Positions 47,598 to 57,200 of a DNA stretch of 64,000 bases are shown in pieces. The position numbers were made by a program, and so were the translations under genes. Origin of the DNA: Desulfovibrio piger (lineage in GTDB: Bacteria; Desulfobacterota; Desulfovibrionia; Desulfovibrionales; Desulfovibrionaceae). The stretch spans positions 1,822,501 to 1,886,500 of the forward strand of contig NZ_LT630450.1 in the NCBI RefSeq assembly GCF_900116045.1, read 5' to 3'. Below the pieces are notes generated by a model. The model ran no database searches, was not told where the DNA came from, and was given only the letters and a program-made list of their open reading frames with translations. The first letter of the stretch is position 1. Every line of letters begins with the position of its first letter.

Positions 47598-49226
47598 TTA
47601 GTAGTTGGGGGTCACTTCAAAGTCGCTGAGGTCGGCAGGCGCGTTGGGGTTCATCTGCGACACGTCCAGCGGATAGGCGGTGACCAGGCACTGGCGGCTG
47701 CCCACACCCAGGTCGGGCGAGGTGTTCAGGCCCACCACCAGGTCCAGGGTGCCGTCGTTGTTGAAGTCGGCCAGATCCACGGCCGCCACGGAGCCGCGGA
47801 TGCGGCGGGTCTTCCACTTCAGGCCCAGGCCCACGCCGTCCCAGAACAGGGCATGGATCTCGCCCTGGGGGAAGTAGCGGTAGCGGTCGAAAATCTGGGC
47901 CGCCGTGGAGATGGGCTTGTTGACCAGCAGGGTATATTCGCCCGTATGGCCGATGTCGGCCACGATGAGACGCATGGGGGCAAAGTACTTGCTGGGCATC
48001 TGGTAGTTGCGGTCCACGCCCAGGCCCGGCATGCCCTTGTAGTGCTCCATGCCGGTGGCGGAACCGGAGAAGCGTTCCATGGTGGTGTGGATCAGGGTCT
48101 GGTTGGCGCCCTGGAAGATCTTCAGGCGCTCGTCATCGGTCAGCATGACCAGCTGGTCGCCGTTCTTGCCGGGGATCCAGGCCACGTTGAAGACATTGGC
48201 CCCGCTGGGCAGGTTGATGCGCTGGCCCAGGACATAGGTGCCGTTCTGCTTGACCATCATGTACACGCCGGGGGCGAAGAGCTTGATGGAGTCCCAGCCC
48301 TGGCCCACCAGCGTGGGCTGGTAGGAAGGCGGCAGGTTGATGACGCTGACGAAATAGGAGCAGCGCTTGGCCACTTCCGTGAACTTGTTGCCGCGGAAGC
48401 TGTAGAAGTAGGAGTAGGGGCGGTTGCTCTCTTCTTCGAAGGTGGCCACCACCAGGTCCTTGGCACCGTCACGGTTGAGGTCGATGGCACGCATGGAGAA
48501 GTTCAGGTTGCTGCGCGAGATGGTGATCTCGCCCAGCTTGCCCAGGCGGCCGTCGTTGCCCCACTTGTAGATGACCAGACGGTGGTCATGCAGGATGGCG
48601 ATCTCGTTGCGGCCGTCACCGTTGAAGTCGGCCACGGCCATGTCCACCATCTCGTCCTTGAGGCGCTGGCTGCGGATGCGGGAACCGTCAGCGGAGTTGC
48701 CCTGATAGCGGAACTGGGGGTTCAGGTAGGATTCGGTCTGGCCGGTCTCGTTGCGGATGATGTCCGAACGGCCGGCGCGGCCGGCAGCGGCGGCGCCGGC
48801 GACGCCCAGCACTTCGGAAGAAAAGGCGCCGGCAAGGCGCTGCACGGTGGCGTTCAGGCCGCTCATGGGGCCCTGGGCCGTCTGGCTCCAGGTGGCGCCC
48901 TTCTTGTCCACGCTGTTGAGGACGATGGTGCAGTCATTGCCCATGACGCTCACCGTGCCCCACAGGGCGTAGTCGGCGCCGCCGATGAACTTGCGGGCCT
49001 CGGCAGCGGAGCCGGCCGCGCGGGGGCCCATGCTGCCCGTGGCACCCGTGGCGCTGAGGCGGCCCATGAGCGTGGAAGGCACAGCCTTGGACAGGTAGCT
49101 GTAGTTCTGGGGCGCGTGCACCTCAAACGGCAGCAGTACGAAGGACTTGGCCTGGGCAGCCTGGGCCTGGAGGCCCATCACCAGCATCAGGCAGGCGGCA
49201 AACGCCAGCTTCATGGCAAATTTCAT
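47598..49226 (-). CDS. Secreted VCBS/FG-GAP-like repeat protein
   Basis: A 542-residue exported protein. Residues 1-26 form a signal peptide ending in AQA. The N-terminal domain (KSFVLLPFEVHAP, then GADYALWGTV) resembles periplasmic proteins that build a value from a string or rank. From about residue 190 there are beta-propeller-type repeats with calcium-binding-like DFNGDGRNEIAIL, DLNRDGAKDLVVA and DFNNDGTLDLVVG. Function unknown; such proteins may scaffold in the periplasm or outer surface. AAGGAG precedes the ATG. It may share a transcript with purD. Confidence 0.85.
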   Translation of the reverse strand: MKFAMKLAFAACLMLVMGLQAQAAQAKSFVLLPFEVHAPQNYSYLSKAVPSTLMGRLSATGATGSMGPRAAGSAAEARKFIGGADYALWGTVSVMGNDCTIVLNSVDKKGATWSQTAQGPMSGLNATVQRLAGAFSSEVLGVAGAAAAGRAGRSDIIRNETGQTESYLNPQFRYQGNSADGSRIRSQRLKDEMVDMAVADFNGDGRNEIAILHDHRLVIYKWGNDGRLGKLGEITISRSNLNFSMRAIDLNRDGAKDLVVATFEEESNRPYSYFYSFRGNKFTEVAKRCSYFVSVINLPPSYQPTLVGQGWDSIKLFAPGVYMMVKQNGTYVLGQRINLPSGANVFNVAWIPGKNGDQLVMLTDDERLKIFQGANQTLIHTTMERFSGSATGMEHYKGMPGLGVDRNYQMPSKYFAPMRLIVADIGHTGEYTLLVNKPISTAAQIFDRYRYFPQGEIHALFWDGVGLGLKWKTRRIRGSVAAVDLADFNNDGTLDLVVGLNTSPDLGVGSRQCLVTAYPLDVSQMNPNAPADLSDFEVTPNY

Positions 49227-49471
49227 TCAAAATCTCCTTGCAGTTCTCTGCGTACGTCGACCGCCCTCGCGAAGGGAGGGCTCGCCCGGGCCGGAGGATC
49301 TGCCGCTGTCGCGGCGGGGACCGTACAGCCTGCGGCACCGGAACTATAGCGACACTTGGCCTGCCGCGCAACTTGAAAGCCGTATCCGCCGCCCCGCTGC
49401 GGGCCCGCTCCCTGCCGGGCCCTGCGGCGGACGCTCTTGCCCCCTCCAGACGGAACAGATAAGAAAGGCCC

Positions 49472-50815
49472 ATGAGCACCGCCAATCCTTCCCGCCCCTC
49501 GGGGCGTTCCTTCCGTCTGGTCTGCCCGCCGGAGCAGATGCCGCAGGTGGAGAACCTGCTGCACGCCCAGGGCTATGCGTTCGAACCCGAGCCCTTCTCG
49601 CCCTTCTGCCGTCGTCTGCTGTGCGAACCGCGGCCCCTGGGCTCCTCGCTGGCCGCCTTTTTCGGCTACATCTACATCCAGGACAGGTCTTCCATGCTGC
49701 CGCCCCTGGCCCTGGCGCCCCGGCAGGGCGAGGCCGTGCTGGACATGTGCGCGAGCCCGGGCAGCAAGACGGGTTTTCTGGGCCAGCTCACCGGCCCGGA
49801 CGGCTTCGTGCTGGGCAACGAGCTTTCCCGCGCCCGCCTGGCCACCCTGCGGGCCAACCTGCATGCCTGCAACCTGCCGCATGTGGGCACCTGTTCCTTC
49901 GAGGGCCAGGCCCTGCCCCTGACGCCCGGCACCTGGGACGCCATCCAGCTGGATCCCCCCTGCTCCGGCTGGGGCACGGTGGAAAAGAACCCCCAGGTCC
50001 TCAAGCTCTGGCAGGGCGACAAGCTCAAGGGACTGGTGGGCCTGCAACGGCTGCTGCTGGCCCATGCCGCGCGTCTGCTGCGTCCCGGCGGCCGGGTGGT
50101 CTTCTCCACCTGCACCACCAACGATGACGAGAACGAAGCGCAGGTGCGCTTTGCCGAAGAGGAACTGGGCCTGGTGCGCGAGCCCCTGACGCCGTTCGAG
50201 GGCTTCGTCTGGGAACAGCGCCCCGGCGGCGAGGGCACCCTGCGCGTGGACGGGGAACGCTCGGCGGCCCAGGGCTTTTATGTGGCCCTGCTGCGCAAGC
50301 CAGCGGACGCCCCCCTGCCCGAACTGCCGCCCGTCCCGGCCGGGCCCGATGCGCGCACGGCCGCCCGCAACGCGGCCCGCGGCCGCAACCGTCGCGACGC
50401 CCGTCCGGCCCTGCCCCTGGGCCAAGTGGTGCCCCGCAGCGCCCTGGCCGGGCCCTGCTGCGATCCCGGCCGCCTGCCCGCCGGCGAGGCCCGCATCTAC
50501 GGCGAGCAGGTGCGCTTCATCCCGGCCCATGCCGACGTGCTGCTGCCGCCGGGCTTCACCTGGCAGGGGGCCCTGCTGGGCCGCATGGCGGGCGGCCGCC
50601 TGCACATGGCGCCCCGCCTGCGCTGCCTGCTGCCCGCCGTCCCCGACCCGGCGCACAGCCTGGTGCTGGACGACATCAGCGACATCACGGCCCTGCTCAG
50701 CGGCCAGAGCCGCCAGACCGGCCTTGCGGGCAACGAGGCCGCCCTGTGGTGGCGCGACCTGCCGCTGGCCCGGATGATGCTCAAGCAGGGCCGGGCCACC
50801 CTCAGTTTCAGCTAG
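49472..50815 (+). CDS. rRNA cytosine-5 methyltransferase, RsmF/NOL1 family
   Basis: A 447-residue SAM-dependent RNA m5C methyltransferase. The SAM loop is DMCASPGSKTGFL near residue 93; the two catalytic Cys residues are in LDPPCSGWGT near residue 162 and VFSTCTTN near residue 211. A C-terminal extension of about 150 residues is split by an Arg/Ala-rich linker and resembles the PUA-like end of RsmF/YebU. The exact rRNA target cannot be read from the sequence. It is divergent from the VCBS-like gene. Confidence 0.9.
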   Translation: MSTANPSRPSGRSFRLVCPPEQMPQVENLLHAQGYAFEPEPFSPFCRRLLCEPRPLGSSLAAFFGYIYIQDRSSMLPPLALAPRQGEAVLDMCASPGSKTGFLGQLTGPDGFVLGNELSRARLATLRANLHACNLPHVGTCSFEGQALPLTPGTWDAIQLDPPCSGWGTVEKNPQVLKLWQGDKLKGLVGLQRLLLAHAARLLRPGGRVVFSTCTTNDDENEAQVRFAEEELGLVREPLTPFEGFVWEQRPGGEGTLRVDGERSAAQGFYVALLRKPADAPLPELPPVPAGPDARTAARNAARGRNRRDARPALPLGQVVPRSALAGPCCDPGRLPAGEARIYGEQVRFIPAHADVLLPPGFTWQGALLGRMAGGRLHMAPRLRCLLPAVPDPAHSLVLDDISDITALLSGQSRQTGLAGNEAALWWRDLPLARMMLKQGRATLSFS

Positions 50816-50971
50816 GCCCGGCACCAATGCCGGACAGGGCCGCAGGCAGGGGCAGGCTTGCCTCTTTACCTGCCTGCGGCTACTCTTGCCCCCACTTTCA
50901 CAGCCCAAGGAACAGCGCACAGGGCAAAGCCGCCGTGACGGCGGCCGCCCCGCGCACGCAGAGGAGCGATC

Positions 50972-51688
50972 ATGGCCAAAAAGAAGACTTCCCAGCAGCC
51001 CGCGCCCGCCAGGCCCCAAGCCCAGGCCCCCGCACAGGATCAGGCCCGGGCGACGGCCCCGGCCCGCGTCACCACCGTTTCCCTCACCACCTGCCTGGTC
51101 AGCGTGGTGGTGGCCCTTGCCCTGGGCCTGTGCATCGGCAGCATGCTGCCGGGCTTCATGGAGAGCCGCCAGGCCCCCGCTCCCCGTCCCCAGGCGGCCG
51201 CTGCGGCCCAGCAGCCCGCCCCGCAGCAGCAGGCGGCGCCCCCGCAGCAGGCCAAGACCGCCCTTTCTCCCGAACTGAACAGCGCCCTGCTCAAGCTGCA
51301 GGAAGCCGTGGTCAAGGAACCCGGCAAGGCGGAGAACTGGATCAAACTGGGCAACTTCCAGTTCGACAACCAGAACCCCGCCGCGGCCGTCACGGCCTAT
51401 GAGAACGCCCTGCGCCTGCAGCCCGGCAATGCCAACGTCCTGACCGACCTGGGCATCATGTACCGCGAGCTCCACCGCTTCGACGACGCCCTCAAGGCCT
51501 TCCGCGAGGCCGAGCGCGTCCAGCCCGGGCACAGGAACGCCCTGTTCAACCAGGGCATCGTCCTTTATTACGACCTCAAGCGCAAAGACGAGGCCGAAGC
51601 CGCCTGGCGCAGGCTGCTGGCCGCCGATCCCAACGCCCACGCCCCTGACGGGACGCCCGTCTCGGAGCTGATCAAGCACCTGCACTGA
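50972..51688 (+). CDS. Membrane-anchored TPR protein
   Basis: A 238-residue protein. Residues 1-32 are Ala/Gln/Pro-rich and cytoplasmic; one membrane segment lies at about 36-58 (VTTVSLTTCLVSVVVALALG). A Pro/Gln/Ala-rich linker follows and then at least three TPR repeats from residue 115 (WIKLGNFQFDNQNPAAAVTAYENAL and following) facing the periplasm. It is like the CcmI-type protein at 38.2 kb in layout. Its partner is unknown. GGAGCGATC lies just upstream of the ATG. Confidence 0.83.
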   Translation: MAKKKTSQQPAPARPQAQAPAQDQARATAPARVTTVSLTTCLVSVVVALALGLCIGSMLPGFMESRQAPAPRPQAAAAAQQPAPQQQAAPPQQAKTALSPELNSALLKLQEAVVKEPGKAENWIKLGNFQFDNQNPAAAVTAYENALRLQPGNANVLTDLGIMYRELHRFDDALKAFREAERVQPGHRNALFNQGIVLYYDLKRKDEAEAAWRRLLAADPNAHAPDGTPVSELIKHLH

Positions 51689-51850
51689 TCCGGCTCCGGC
51701 TGCCCCGTCCCCCGGGACCGGGCAGCCCGCCGGCCCTGTGGCCCCGTGGCGCGCAGACCGCCGGTCCGGCCTTCCTGTTCCCGCCGCTGTGCCGGCATTT
51801 CCCGGGGCCGCCTCCTCCCGTGACGGAGGCGCCCCTCAAGGTAAAAAAGC

Positions 51851-54800
51851 ATGACGCACCCTCTTCTTCCCACGCAGGCCGCCTCCCGCCGGCTGGCCCT
51901 GATCGTCATCCCGCTCCTGCTCGTCCTGTCCCTGGCCGCCACCTGTCCGGCGGTCCCGACACCGCCCCCGGCATCCGCGCCCACGCCCGCCCTGCCCGCG
52001 GACCTTTCCGCCACGCCCCGGGGCAGCGCAGCGGGACAGCTGGACATCCTGCCCTACCTTTCGGCTTTTCTGGATACGGACGGTGACAGGAGCGTGGAAG
52101 AAGTGGCCGCACCGGGCATGCTGTCCTCCTTCCGGCCCCTGCATCCCAGGACCCTGCCCCGCAGCAGCGGCGTGACCTGGCTGCGGCTGGAGATCCCCGC
52201 CGCCGGGGCGGGACGTCCCGCCCCCCTGGTGCTCGACCTCGGCCAGGGCGTCCCGGCCGGGGCCGTCCTCTACACGCCCGGCATCGACCCCCTTTCCCGC
52301 CAGACAACCTGGCAGGAGGACCGGGCCAACTGGCGCAACCTGCTCTGCCTGCCCCTGCCCGGCGAAACGCCGCAGATCTGCTATATCCGCCTGGACGGGC
52401 AGCCGCCCCTCTGGTTCGCGCCCACCCTGCGCAGCCTGGACAATCTGGCGGACGCGCCGGAAAGCCTGCTCGGCCCCGGCGTCATGCTGGCCCTGGCCGT
52501 GGTCATGCTGCTGGCCCTGCTGCGCGGCATCACCGAGCGCGGCCAGTGGCGCTTCTGGACGGCCCTGTATGTGGGCGCCGCCCTGACCCATGCCGTGCTG
52601 GGCGGGCCGGATCTGGGGGCCGGCAACATCACGCCCGCCGACGCCGTCAGCGCCATGACCCCCGGCCTGGCCCTCATGTTCCTGGCCCATCTGGCCCGGC
52701 ACCTGATGCAGACCCCCAGCCATTCCCGTCTGCTGGACATCCAGTACCTGCTGCTCTCCCTGCCCGGCGCCGTGCTGGCCCTGCTGCCCCTCTGGCCCGA
52801 CTTCAGCTGGATGGGCCGCTATCTGCCGCTCTGGCCCATGCTGGCCCTGATCTTCGTGCCCACCACGCTCGGTGCCTGGCTCATGGGCGTACCGGGCGCC
52901 CGCCGCTTCCTGCTGGGCTGCCTTGTGGCCGCGCTGGGGGCCGGTCTGGCCGTCCTCGATTTCGGGACCCTGCTCCCGCCCTTCGTCCAGGGCACCCTGC
53001 CCCTGTGGGGGACGGCCCTCAGCGCCCTGATCATCGCGGGCATGAGCGCCCCCGGCCGCGAAACGGAGACGGCCGCCGCCGGGCCCGCCGATCCCCCGGC
53101 ACCGGACCGCTCCGCCCAGAGCCAGACCATCACGGATCCCAACCTGCGCCTGCTGGATACCGAGGGCAACACCCTGCCGCTCATGACCGGCCTCAGCCAG
53201 CCTGCTCCCGCGCCGGCCACCGTGGAGGCCGACAGCGCCTCCGCCACGGCCATCCGGCGTCTGGAACAGGCCCTTGCCGTGCCCCTGCGCGAGCTCGTGG
53301 AACAGAACCGCCAGCTGGAGCAATGCTCCCTGCCGCATGATGTCCGTTCCCGTGTGGAGGGCATGGGACGCCGCGCCCGGCAGGCCCTGCGTCTGCTGCA
53401 CGACCCGGCCGGTGATGCCGCCGCGCCTGCGGCACCGGCCCCCACGGACGGCGCCCGCGCCGCAACGCGCGCCTTCGACCTGCGCCGGATGCTGCAAAAA
53501 ACGCATGAACACTGCCGCGCGCTGGCCGAAAAATCCGGCATCGCCCTGGGCTGGCATGTCCCGTCCGACCTCGAACAGCGCTACGAAGGCCCCGCCGGGG
53601 ACCTGGAGGAGACGCTCCGTCTGCTGCTGGAGGATGCCGTGCGGGCCAGCAAGGGCGGCAAGGTCCATTTTGCCGTGCGCCATGTACCGGACAGCAAACA
53701 TCCCGGGCATCTGCTCTTCCAGGTGCGCGACACGGGCACGGGCCTGCCCCCGGAACAGCGCTCCGCGCCGCTCCTGGCCCGCATCTGGGAACTCTCCTCG
53801 GCCCACGGCGGCTTCCTGGGCGTGGAGAGCGGCCCCCGCGGCACGTCCGTCATCTTCACCCTGCAGCTGCAGCTCCCGGAAGCGTCTGCCGACGACCTGC
53901 CCACGGTCCTGGTCTGCGCTCCCGATGCCGCCACCCGTCGCGAGCTGGGCGCCATGCTGCGCGACCTGCCCTGCACCTGCCGCGAGACAGGCACCCTGGC
54001 CCACGGACTGGCCGCCGGGGCCCGCAGGGGCGGGACACCGGCCACGGTGCTGCTGGTCTGCGGTCCCGAGGCCTCTGTGGAAGCCGCGCCGATGCTGCGC
54101 CGTTATCACGGCCTTGCCGAAAGGACAGGCCCCTTCGGGGCCGTGGCCCTGACCCCCGACCAGAGCCAGTGGGATGAGCTGGCCAACGCCGGTTTCAGCC
54201 ATGCCCTGACCCTGCCCGTCTCGGAAGACGCCCTGCGCGAGACCGTGCTGGAGATCCTGGGCAGCCATGACGATGTGGCCGACCTCGGCGCGCCCCTGCC
54301 CGAGACCAGGCAGGCCGACGCCCCTCTGCCCGACCTGTTCGGCCCTGTGGCCGCCCCCCAGGCAGACCAGGGCATGCCCGACCTGCTCCTGTCCACCGAT
54401 GACATGCCGGAGCGGACGGTCCCGGCCGCACAGGCCGCGACAGGCGGAGACCTGCCGGATCTGTTCGCTGCTCCGGCATCTGCCGGGGCGGAGGCGGCTC
54501 CGGCGGCGCCCCTCAGCCTGACGGACGACATGCGCCGTGATGCCCCTGTCGCCCCTGTCGCGCAGACCGCCCGTCCTGAGGCCGAACAGCCCCTGCCCGC
54601 TGATGACGAACAGTCCGGCGCTGTGCGTGCGGAAGCTGCCGAAGCATCGGCGGCCGATGATGCGCAGCCGGTGGCGCCTGCGCCCGCGGACAGCCCTGTG
54701 CAGGAAAACGACGCCGCTCCCGAAGCGGCCGAAGACGGCGGCCCGGCCCCCGCGCCCACGGCACCGGACTTCCCGTCCGTGCCGGTGGCGACAATGGATG

Positions 54801-57052
54801 ATGCGACGACGCCGGAAGCCCCGCTGGAGGAAGAAAAAGAAGAAGCTCCGGCGGCCGAAGCGCCGCAGGAAGAGGCCCTGCCGCAGCAGGGAACGGCGGA
54901 TGCCGCCGCTCCGGCCGATAGCCCCGCTGCCTCCTCTGACGCAGCGGACAGCACGGAAGAAGCCGTTGCGGAAACAGGGGCCGACGCTGACATGCCGGGC
55001 CCCGCGCAGGACGAAGCCGCCGAGGTGCCTCCGAGCGCTCCGGCCTTCCCGGCCCCGGCCCAGGAGGTTGAGGCCGAACAGCCCCTGCCCGCTGACGACC
55101 GACAGAACCGCGATGTGCGTGCCGATGCTGCCGAAGCATCGGCGGCCGATGATGCGCAGCCGGTGGCGCCTGCGCCCGCGGACAGCCCTGTGCAGGAAAA
55201 CGACGCCGCTCCCGAGGCGGCCGAAGACGACGGCCCGGCCCCCGCGCCCACGGCACCGTACTTCCCGTCCGTGCCGGTGGCGGCAATGGATGACGCGGCG
55301 ACGCAGGAAGCCCCGCTGGAGGAAGAAAAAGAAGGAGCTCCAACGGCCGAAGCACCGCAGGAAGAGGCCCTGCCGCAGCAAGGAACGGCGGATGCCGCCG
55401 CTCCGGCCGATGGCCCCGCTGTCCCCTCTGGCGCAGCGGACAGCACGGAAGAAGCCGTTGCGGAAACAGGGGCCGACGCTGACATGCCGGGCCCCGCGCA
55501 GGACGAAGCCGCCGAGGTGCCTCCGAGCGCTCCGGCCTTCCCGGCCCCGGCCCAGGAGGCTGAGGCCGAACAGCCCCTGCCCGCTGACGACCGACAGAAC
55601 CGCGATGTGCGTGCGGAAGCTGCCAAAGCATCGGCGGCCGATGATGCGCAGCCGGTGGCGCCTGCGCCCGCGGACAGCCCTGTGCAGGAAAACGGCGCCG
55701 CTCCCGAAGCGGCCGAAGACGACGGCCCGGCCCCCGCGCCCACGGCACCGGACTTCCCGTCCGTGCCGGTGGCGGCAATGGATGACGCGGCGACACAGGA
55801 AGCCCCGCTGGAGGAAGAAAAAGAAGAAGCTCCGACGGCCGAAGCGCCGCAGGAAGAGGCCCTGCCGCAGCAGGGAACGGCGGATGCCGCCGCTCCGGCC
55901 GATGGCCCCGCTGCCTCCTCTGACGCAGCGGACAGCACGGAGGAAGCCGTTGCGGAAACAGGGGCCGACGCTGACATGCCGAGCCCCGCGCAGGACGAAG
56001 CCGCCGAGGCTCCCCGGCCCGCTCCGGCCTTCCCTTCAGCCGATGCGGCGCGTCCCCTTGCCAGCGGCTATGTGAGCCCCAGCCTGCGCCATGCCGGTGA
56101 ATGGGTGGGCGAGCCCATGCCCATCGGCACACCGGTCAGCCGTCCTGTCCCCCGGCGGGAGGAAGCGGCGTCCGCCCCGGTGGAGACCGTGGTCACGGTC
56201 CGTCCCCTGCGACGGGACGTCAGCCCGGACGAGATCGCCCGCAAACTGGGCAAGCCCAGTCTGGTGCCCACGGACAAATCGGCCCTCATCACGCCGCCGC
56301 CCCGCAAGGGCCCCGGCTCCGGCCCGGCCGCCGGCACGCAGCCCGCCTTCCCCGGCGCTCCTGTGGAAGAGGCGCCCCATGCCGTGCCCGGCAGCAAGGA
56401 CGTTTCCAGCCTGCCGGACATGACGCCGGACAGCACCACCCTCCTTGCCAGCGGCCGGGAGGAGACCAGCCGGACCAGGGCGGCGGCCAATACCCTGATG
56501 CGCTTCCTTTCCCGTTTCCACACGGGGAGCAGCCAGCCCCGGGACGACAGGGAGGAGGACAAGGGCCCGCAGGCCCCTGCCGCGACCGTGCAGGAACGGC
56601 AGGGCACCCCGCGTCCCATCCCCAAAAAGGAAGGACCGCAGCAAAAGTCGCCCGAGGCCGCGGCAGAGATCCCGACCGCGGCCAACCCCTGGATCGAACG
56701 CCGGACAGCTCCCCGGCCCGCGGCCCCCGCGCCGCGCGTGCCCGTGCCGCCCATGCCCCAGCGGCCCCAGCCGCCGGACGATCCCGAGGATCCGCTGCCC
56801 GCCCTCATGTGGCGCATGGACAAATATCTGGCGGAGGCCGGCTATGCCCTGGAACAGCGCCGCCTGCATCTGGTGGCCGATGCCGCCGGGCGTCTGGCCG
56901 CCGAGGCCGAAAGCTACGGTTTCCGGGTACTGGGCCGCATGGCGCGCTGTGTGGAGAGCGCCGGACGCGCCAAGGACCTGCAGGCCGTGACCGACCTGCT
57001 GCCCGAACTGGCCACGGCGGTGGAACGCCACCGCATCTCCCTGGGGTCCTGA
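51851..57052 (+). CDS. Giant degenerate hybrid-kinase-like scaffold with 164-aa tandem repeats
   Basis: A 1733-residue protein. A membrane segment near residues 14-33 and a 7TM-DISM-like sensor part (DISMED2-type ectodomain, then about seven membrane segments at 210-400) start it. A DHp-like helix follows, but the expected His box reads ALAVPLRELV. The ATPase-like domain keeps DTGTGLP but its N box reads LLEDAVRASKGG, without Asn. A receiver-like domain lacks the acidic pocket, the phospho-acceptor Asp and the Lys. Then come three near-identical 164-residue Ala/Pro/Glu repeats, a Pro-rich linker and an HPt-like C terminus with no His (ADAAGRLAAEAES). It is probably a scaffold, not a working kinase. 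No partner is adjacent. Confidence 0.8.
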   Translation: MTHPLLPTQAASRRLALIVIPLLLVLSLAATCPAVPTPPPASAPTPALPADLSATPRGSAAGQLDILPYLSAFLDTDGDRSVEEVAAPGMLSSFRPLHPRTLPRSSGVTWLRLEIPAAGAGRPAPLVLDLGQGVPAGAVLYTPGIDPLSRQTTWQEDRANWRNLLCLPLPGETPQICYIRLDGQPPLWFAPTLRSLDNLADAPESLLGPGVMLALAVVMLLALLRGITERGQWRFWTALYVGAALTHAVLGGPDLGAGNITPADAVSAMTPGLALMFLAHLARHLMQTPSHSRLLDIQYLLLSLPGAVLALLPLWPDFSWMGRYLPLWPMLALIFVPTTLGAWLMGVPGARRFLLGCLVAALGAGLAVLDFGTLLPPFVQGTLPLWGTALSALIIAGMSAPGRETETAAAGPADPPAPDRSAQSQTITDPNLRLLDTEGNTLPLMTGLSQPAPAPATVEADSASATAIRRLEQALAVPLRELVEQNRQLEQCSLPHDVRSRVEGMGRRARQALRLLHDPAGDAAAPAAPAPTDGARAATRAFDLRRMLQKTHEHCRALAEKSGIALGWHVPSDLEQRYEGPAGDLEETLRLLLEDAVRASKGGKVHFAVRHVPDSKHPGHLLFQVRDTGTGLPPEQRSAPLLARIWELSSAHGGFLGVESGPRGTSVIFTLQLQLPEASADDLPTVLVCAPDAATRRELGAMLRDLPCTCRETGTLAHGLAAGARRGGTPATVLLVCGPEASVEAAPMLRRYHGLAERTGPFGAVALTPDQSQWDELANAGFSHALTLPVSEDALRETVLEILGSHDDVADLGAPLPETRQADAPLPDLFGPVAAPQADQGMPDLLLSTDDMPERTVPAAQAATGGDLPDLFAAPASAGAEAAPAAPLSLTDDMRRDAPVAPVAQTARPEAEQPLPADDEQSGAVRAEAAEASAADDAQPVAPAPADSPVQENDAAPEAAEDGGPAPAPTAPDFPSVPVATMDDATTPEAPLEEEKEEAPAAEAPQEEALPQQGTADAAAPADSPAASSDAADSTEEAVAETGADADMPGPAQDEAAEVPPSAPAFPAPAQEVEAEQPLPADDRQNRDVRADAAEASAADDAQPVAPAPADSPVQENDAAPEAAEDDGPAPAPTAPYFPSVPVAAMDDAATQEAPLEEEKEGAPTAEAPQEEALPQQGTADAAAPADGPAVPSGAADSTEEAVAETGADADMPGPAQDEAAEVPPSAPAFPAPAQEAEAEQPLPADDRQNRDVRAEAAKASAADDAQPVAPAPADSPVQENGAAPEAAEDDGPAPAPTAPDFPSVPVAAMDDAATQEAPLEEEKEEAPTAEAPQEEALPQQGTADAAAPADGPAASSDAADSTEEAVAETGADADMPSPAQDEAAEAPRPAPAFPSADAARPLASGYVSPSLRHAGEWVGEPMPIGTPVSRPVPRREEAASAPVETVVTVRPLRRDVSPDEIARKLGKPSLVPTDKSALITPPPRKGPGSGPAAGTQPAFPGAPVEEAPHAVPGSKDVSSLPDMTPDSTTLLASGREETSRTRAAANTLMRFLSRFHTGSSQPRDDREEDKGPQAPAATVQERQGTPRPIPKKEGPQQKSPEAAAEIPTAANPWIERRTAPRPAAPAPRVPVPPMPQRPQPPDDPEDPLPALMWRMDKYLAEAGYALEQRRLHLVADAAGRLAAEAESYGFRVLGRMARCVESAGRAKDLQAVTDLLPELATAVERHRISLGS
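54581..56056 (+). repeat. Three tandem 492-bp repeats within the scaffold gene
   Basis: Copies begin at 54581, 55073 and 55565, an exact 492-bp period (164 codons). They are nearly identical over most of their length; the third ends imperfectly near 56035. Each encodes an acidic Ala/Pro/Glu-rich unit starting with AEQPLPADD. Confidence 0.92.
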
Positions 57053-57120
57053 CGGGGCCGGTCCCGCGGGCCGGCCTGGCTGCCTCCCGGCCCCGGCGCG
57101 AAAGGCGGTGACAGCCCCTC

Positions 57121-57149
57121 TTGCACAAAGGGACAAGTCGTGCCAGACT
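57121..57149 (+). promoter_or_regulatory. Candidate promoter of the first usp gene
   Basis: TTGCAC (57121-57126), a 17-bp spacer and CAGACT (57144-57149). The -35 and the GTCGTGC before the -10 are the same as upstream of the second usp gene. Confidence 0.45.
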
Positions 57150-57200
57150 GGACCTTCCACGCCCACAAGGGCCATCTCTTATTTTATGCAAGGAGTCCAC

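Noticed and set aside
46161..49349. A 1062-residue plus-strand frame opposite purD and the VCBS-like gene
   Set aside because: It mirrors purD and the next gene, both with strong family evidence, and has the same shadow-type composition.
51836..55381. A 1181-residue minus-strand frame opposite the scaffold gene
   Set aside because: It is the shadow of the repeat-bearing plus-strand gene; its repeats only reflect the DNA repeats.
54574..56056. CRISPR array as an explanation for the 0.5-kb-period repeats
   Set aside because: The units are 492 bp long, contiguous and in frame within a gene; there are no short repeats with unique spacers anywhere in the window.
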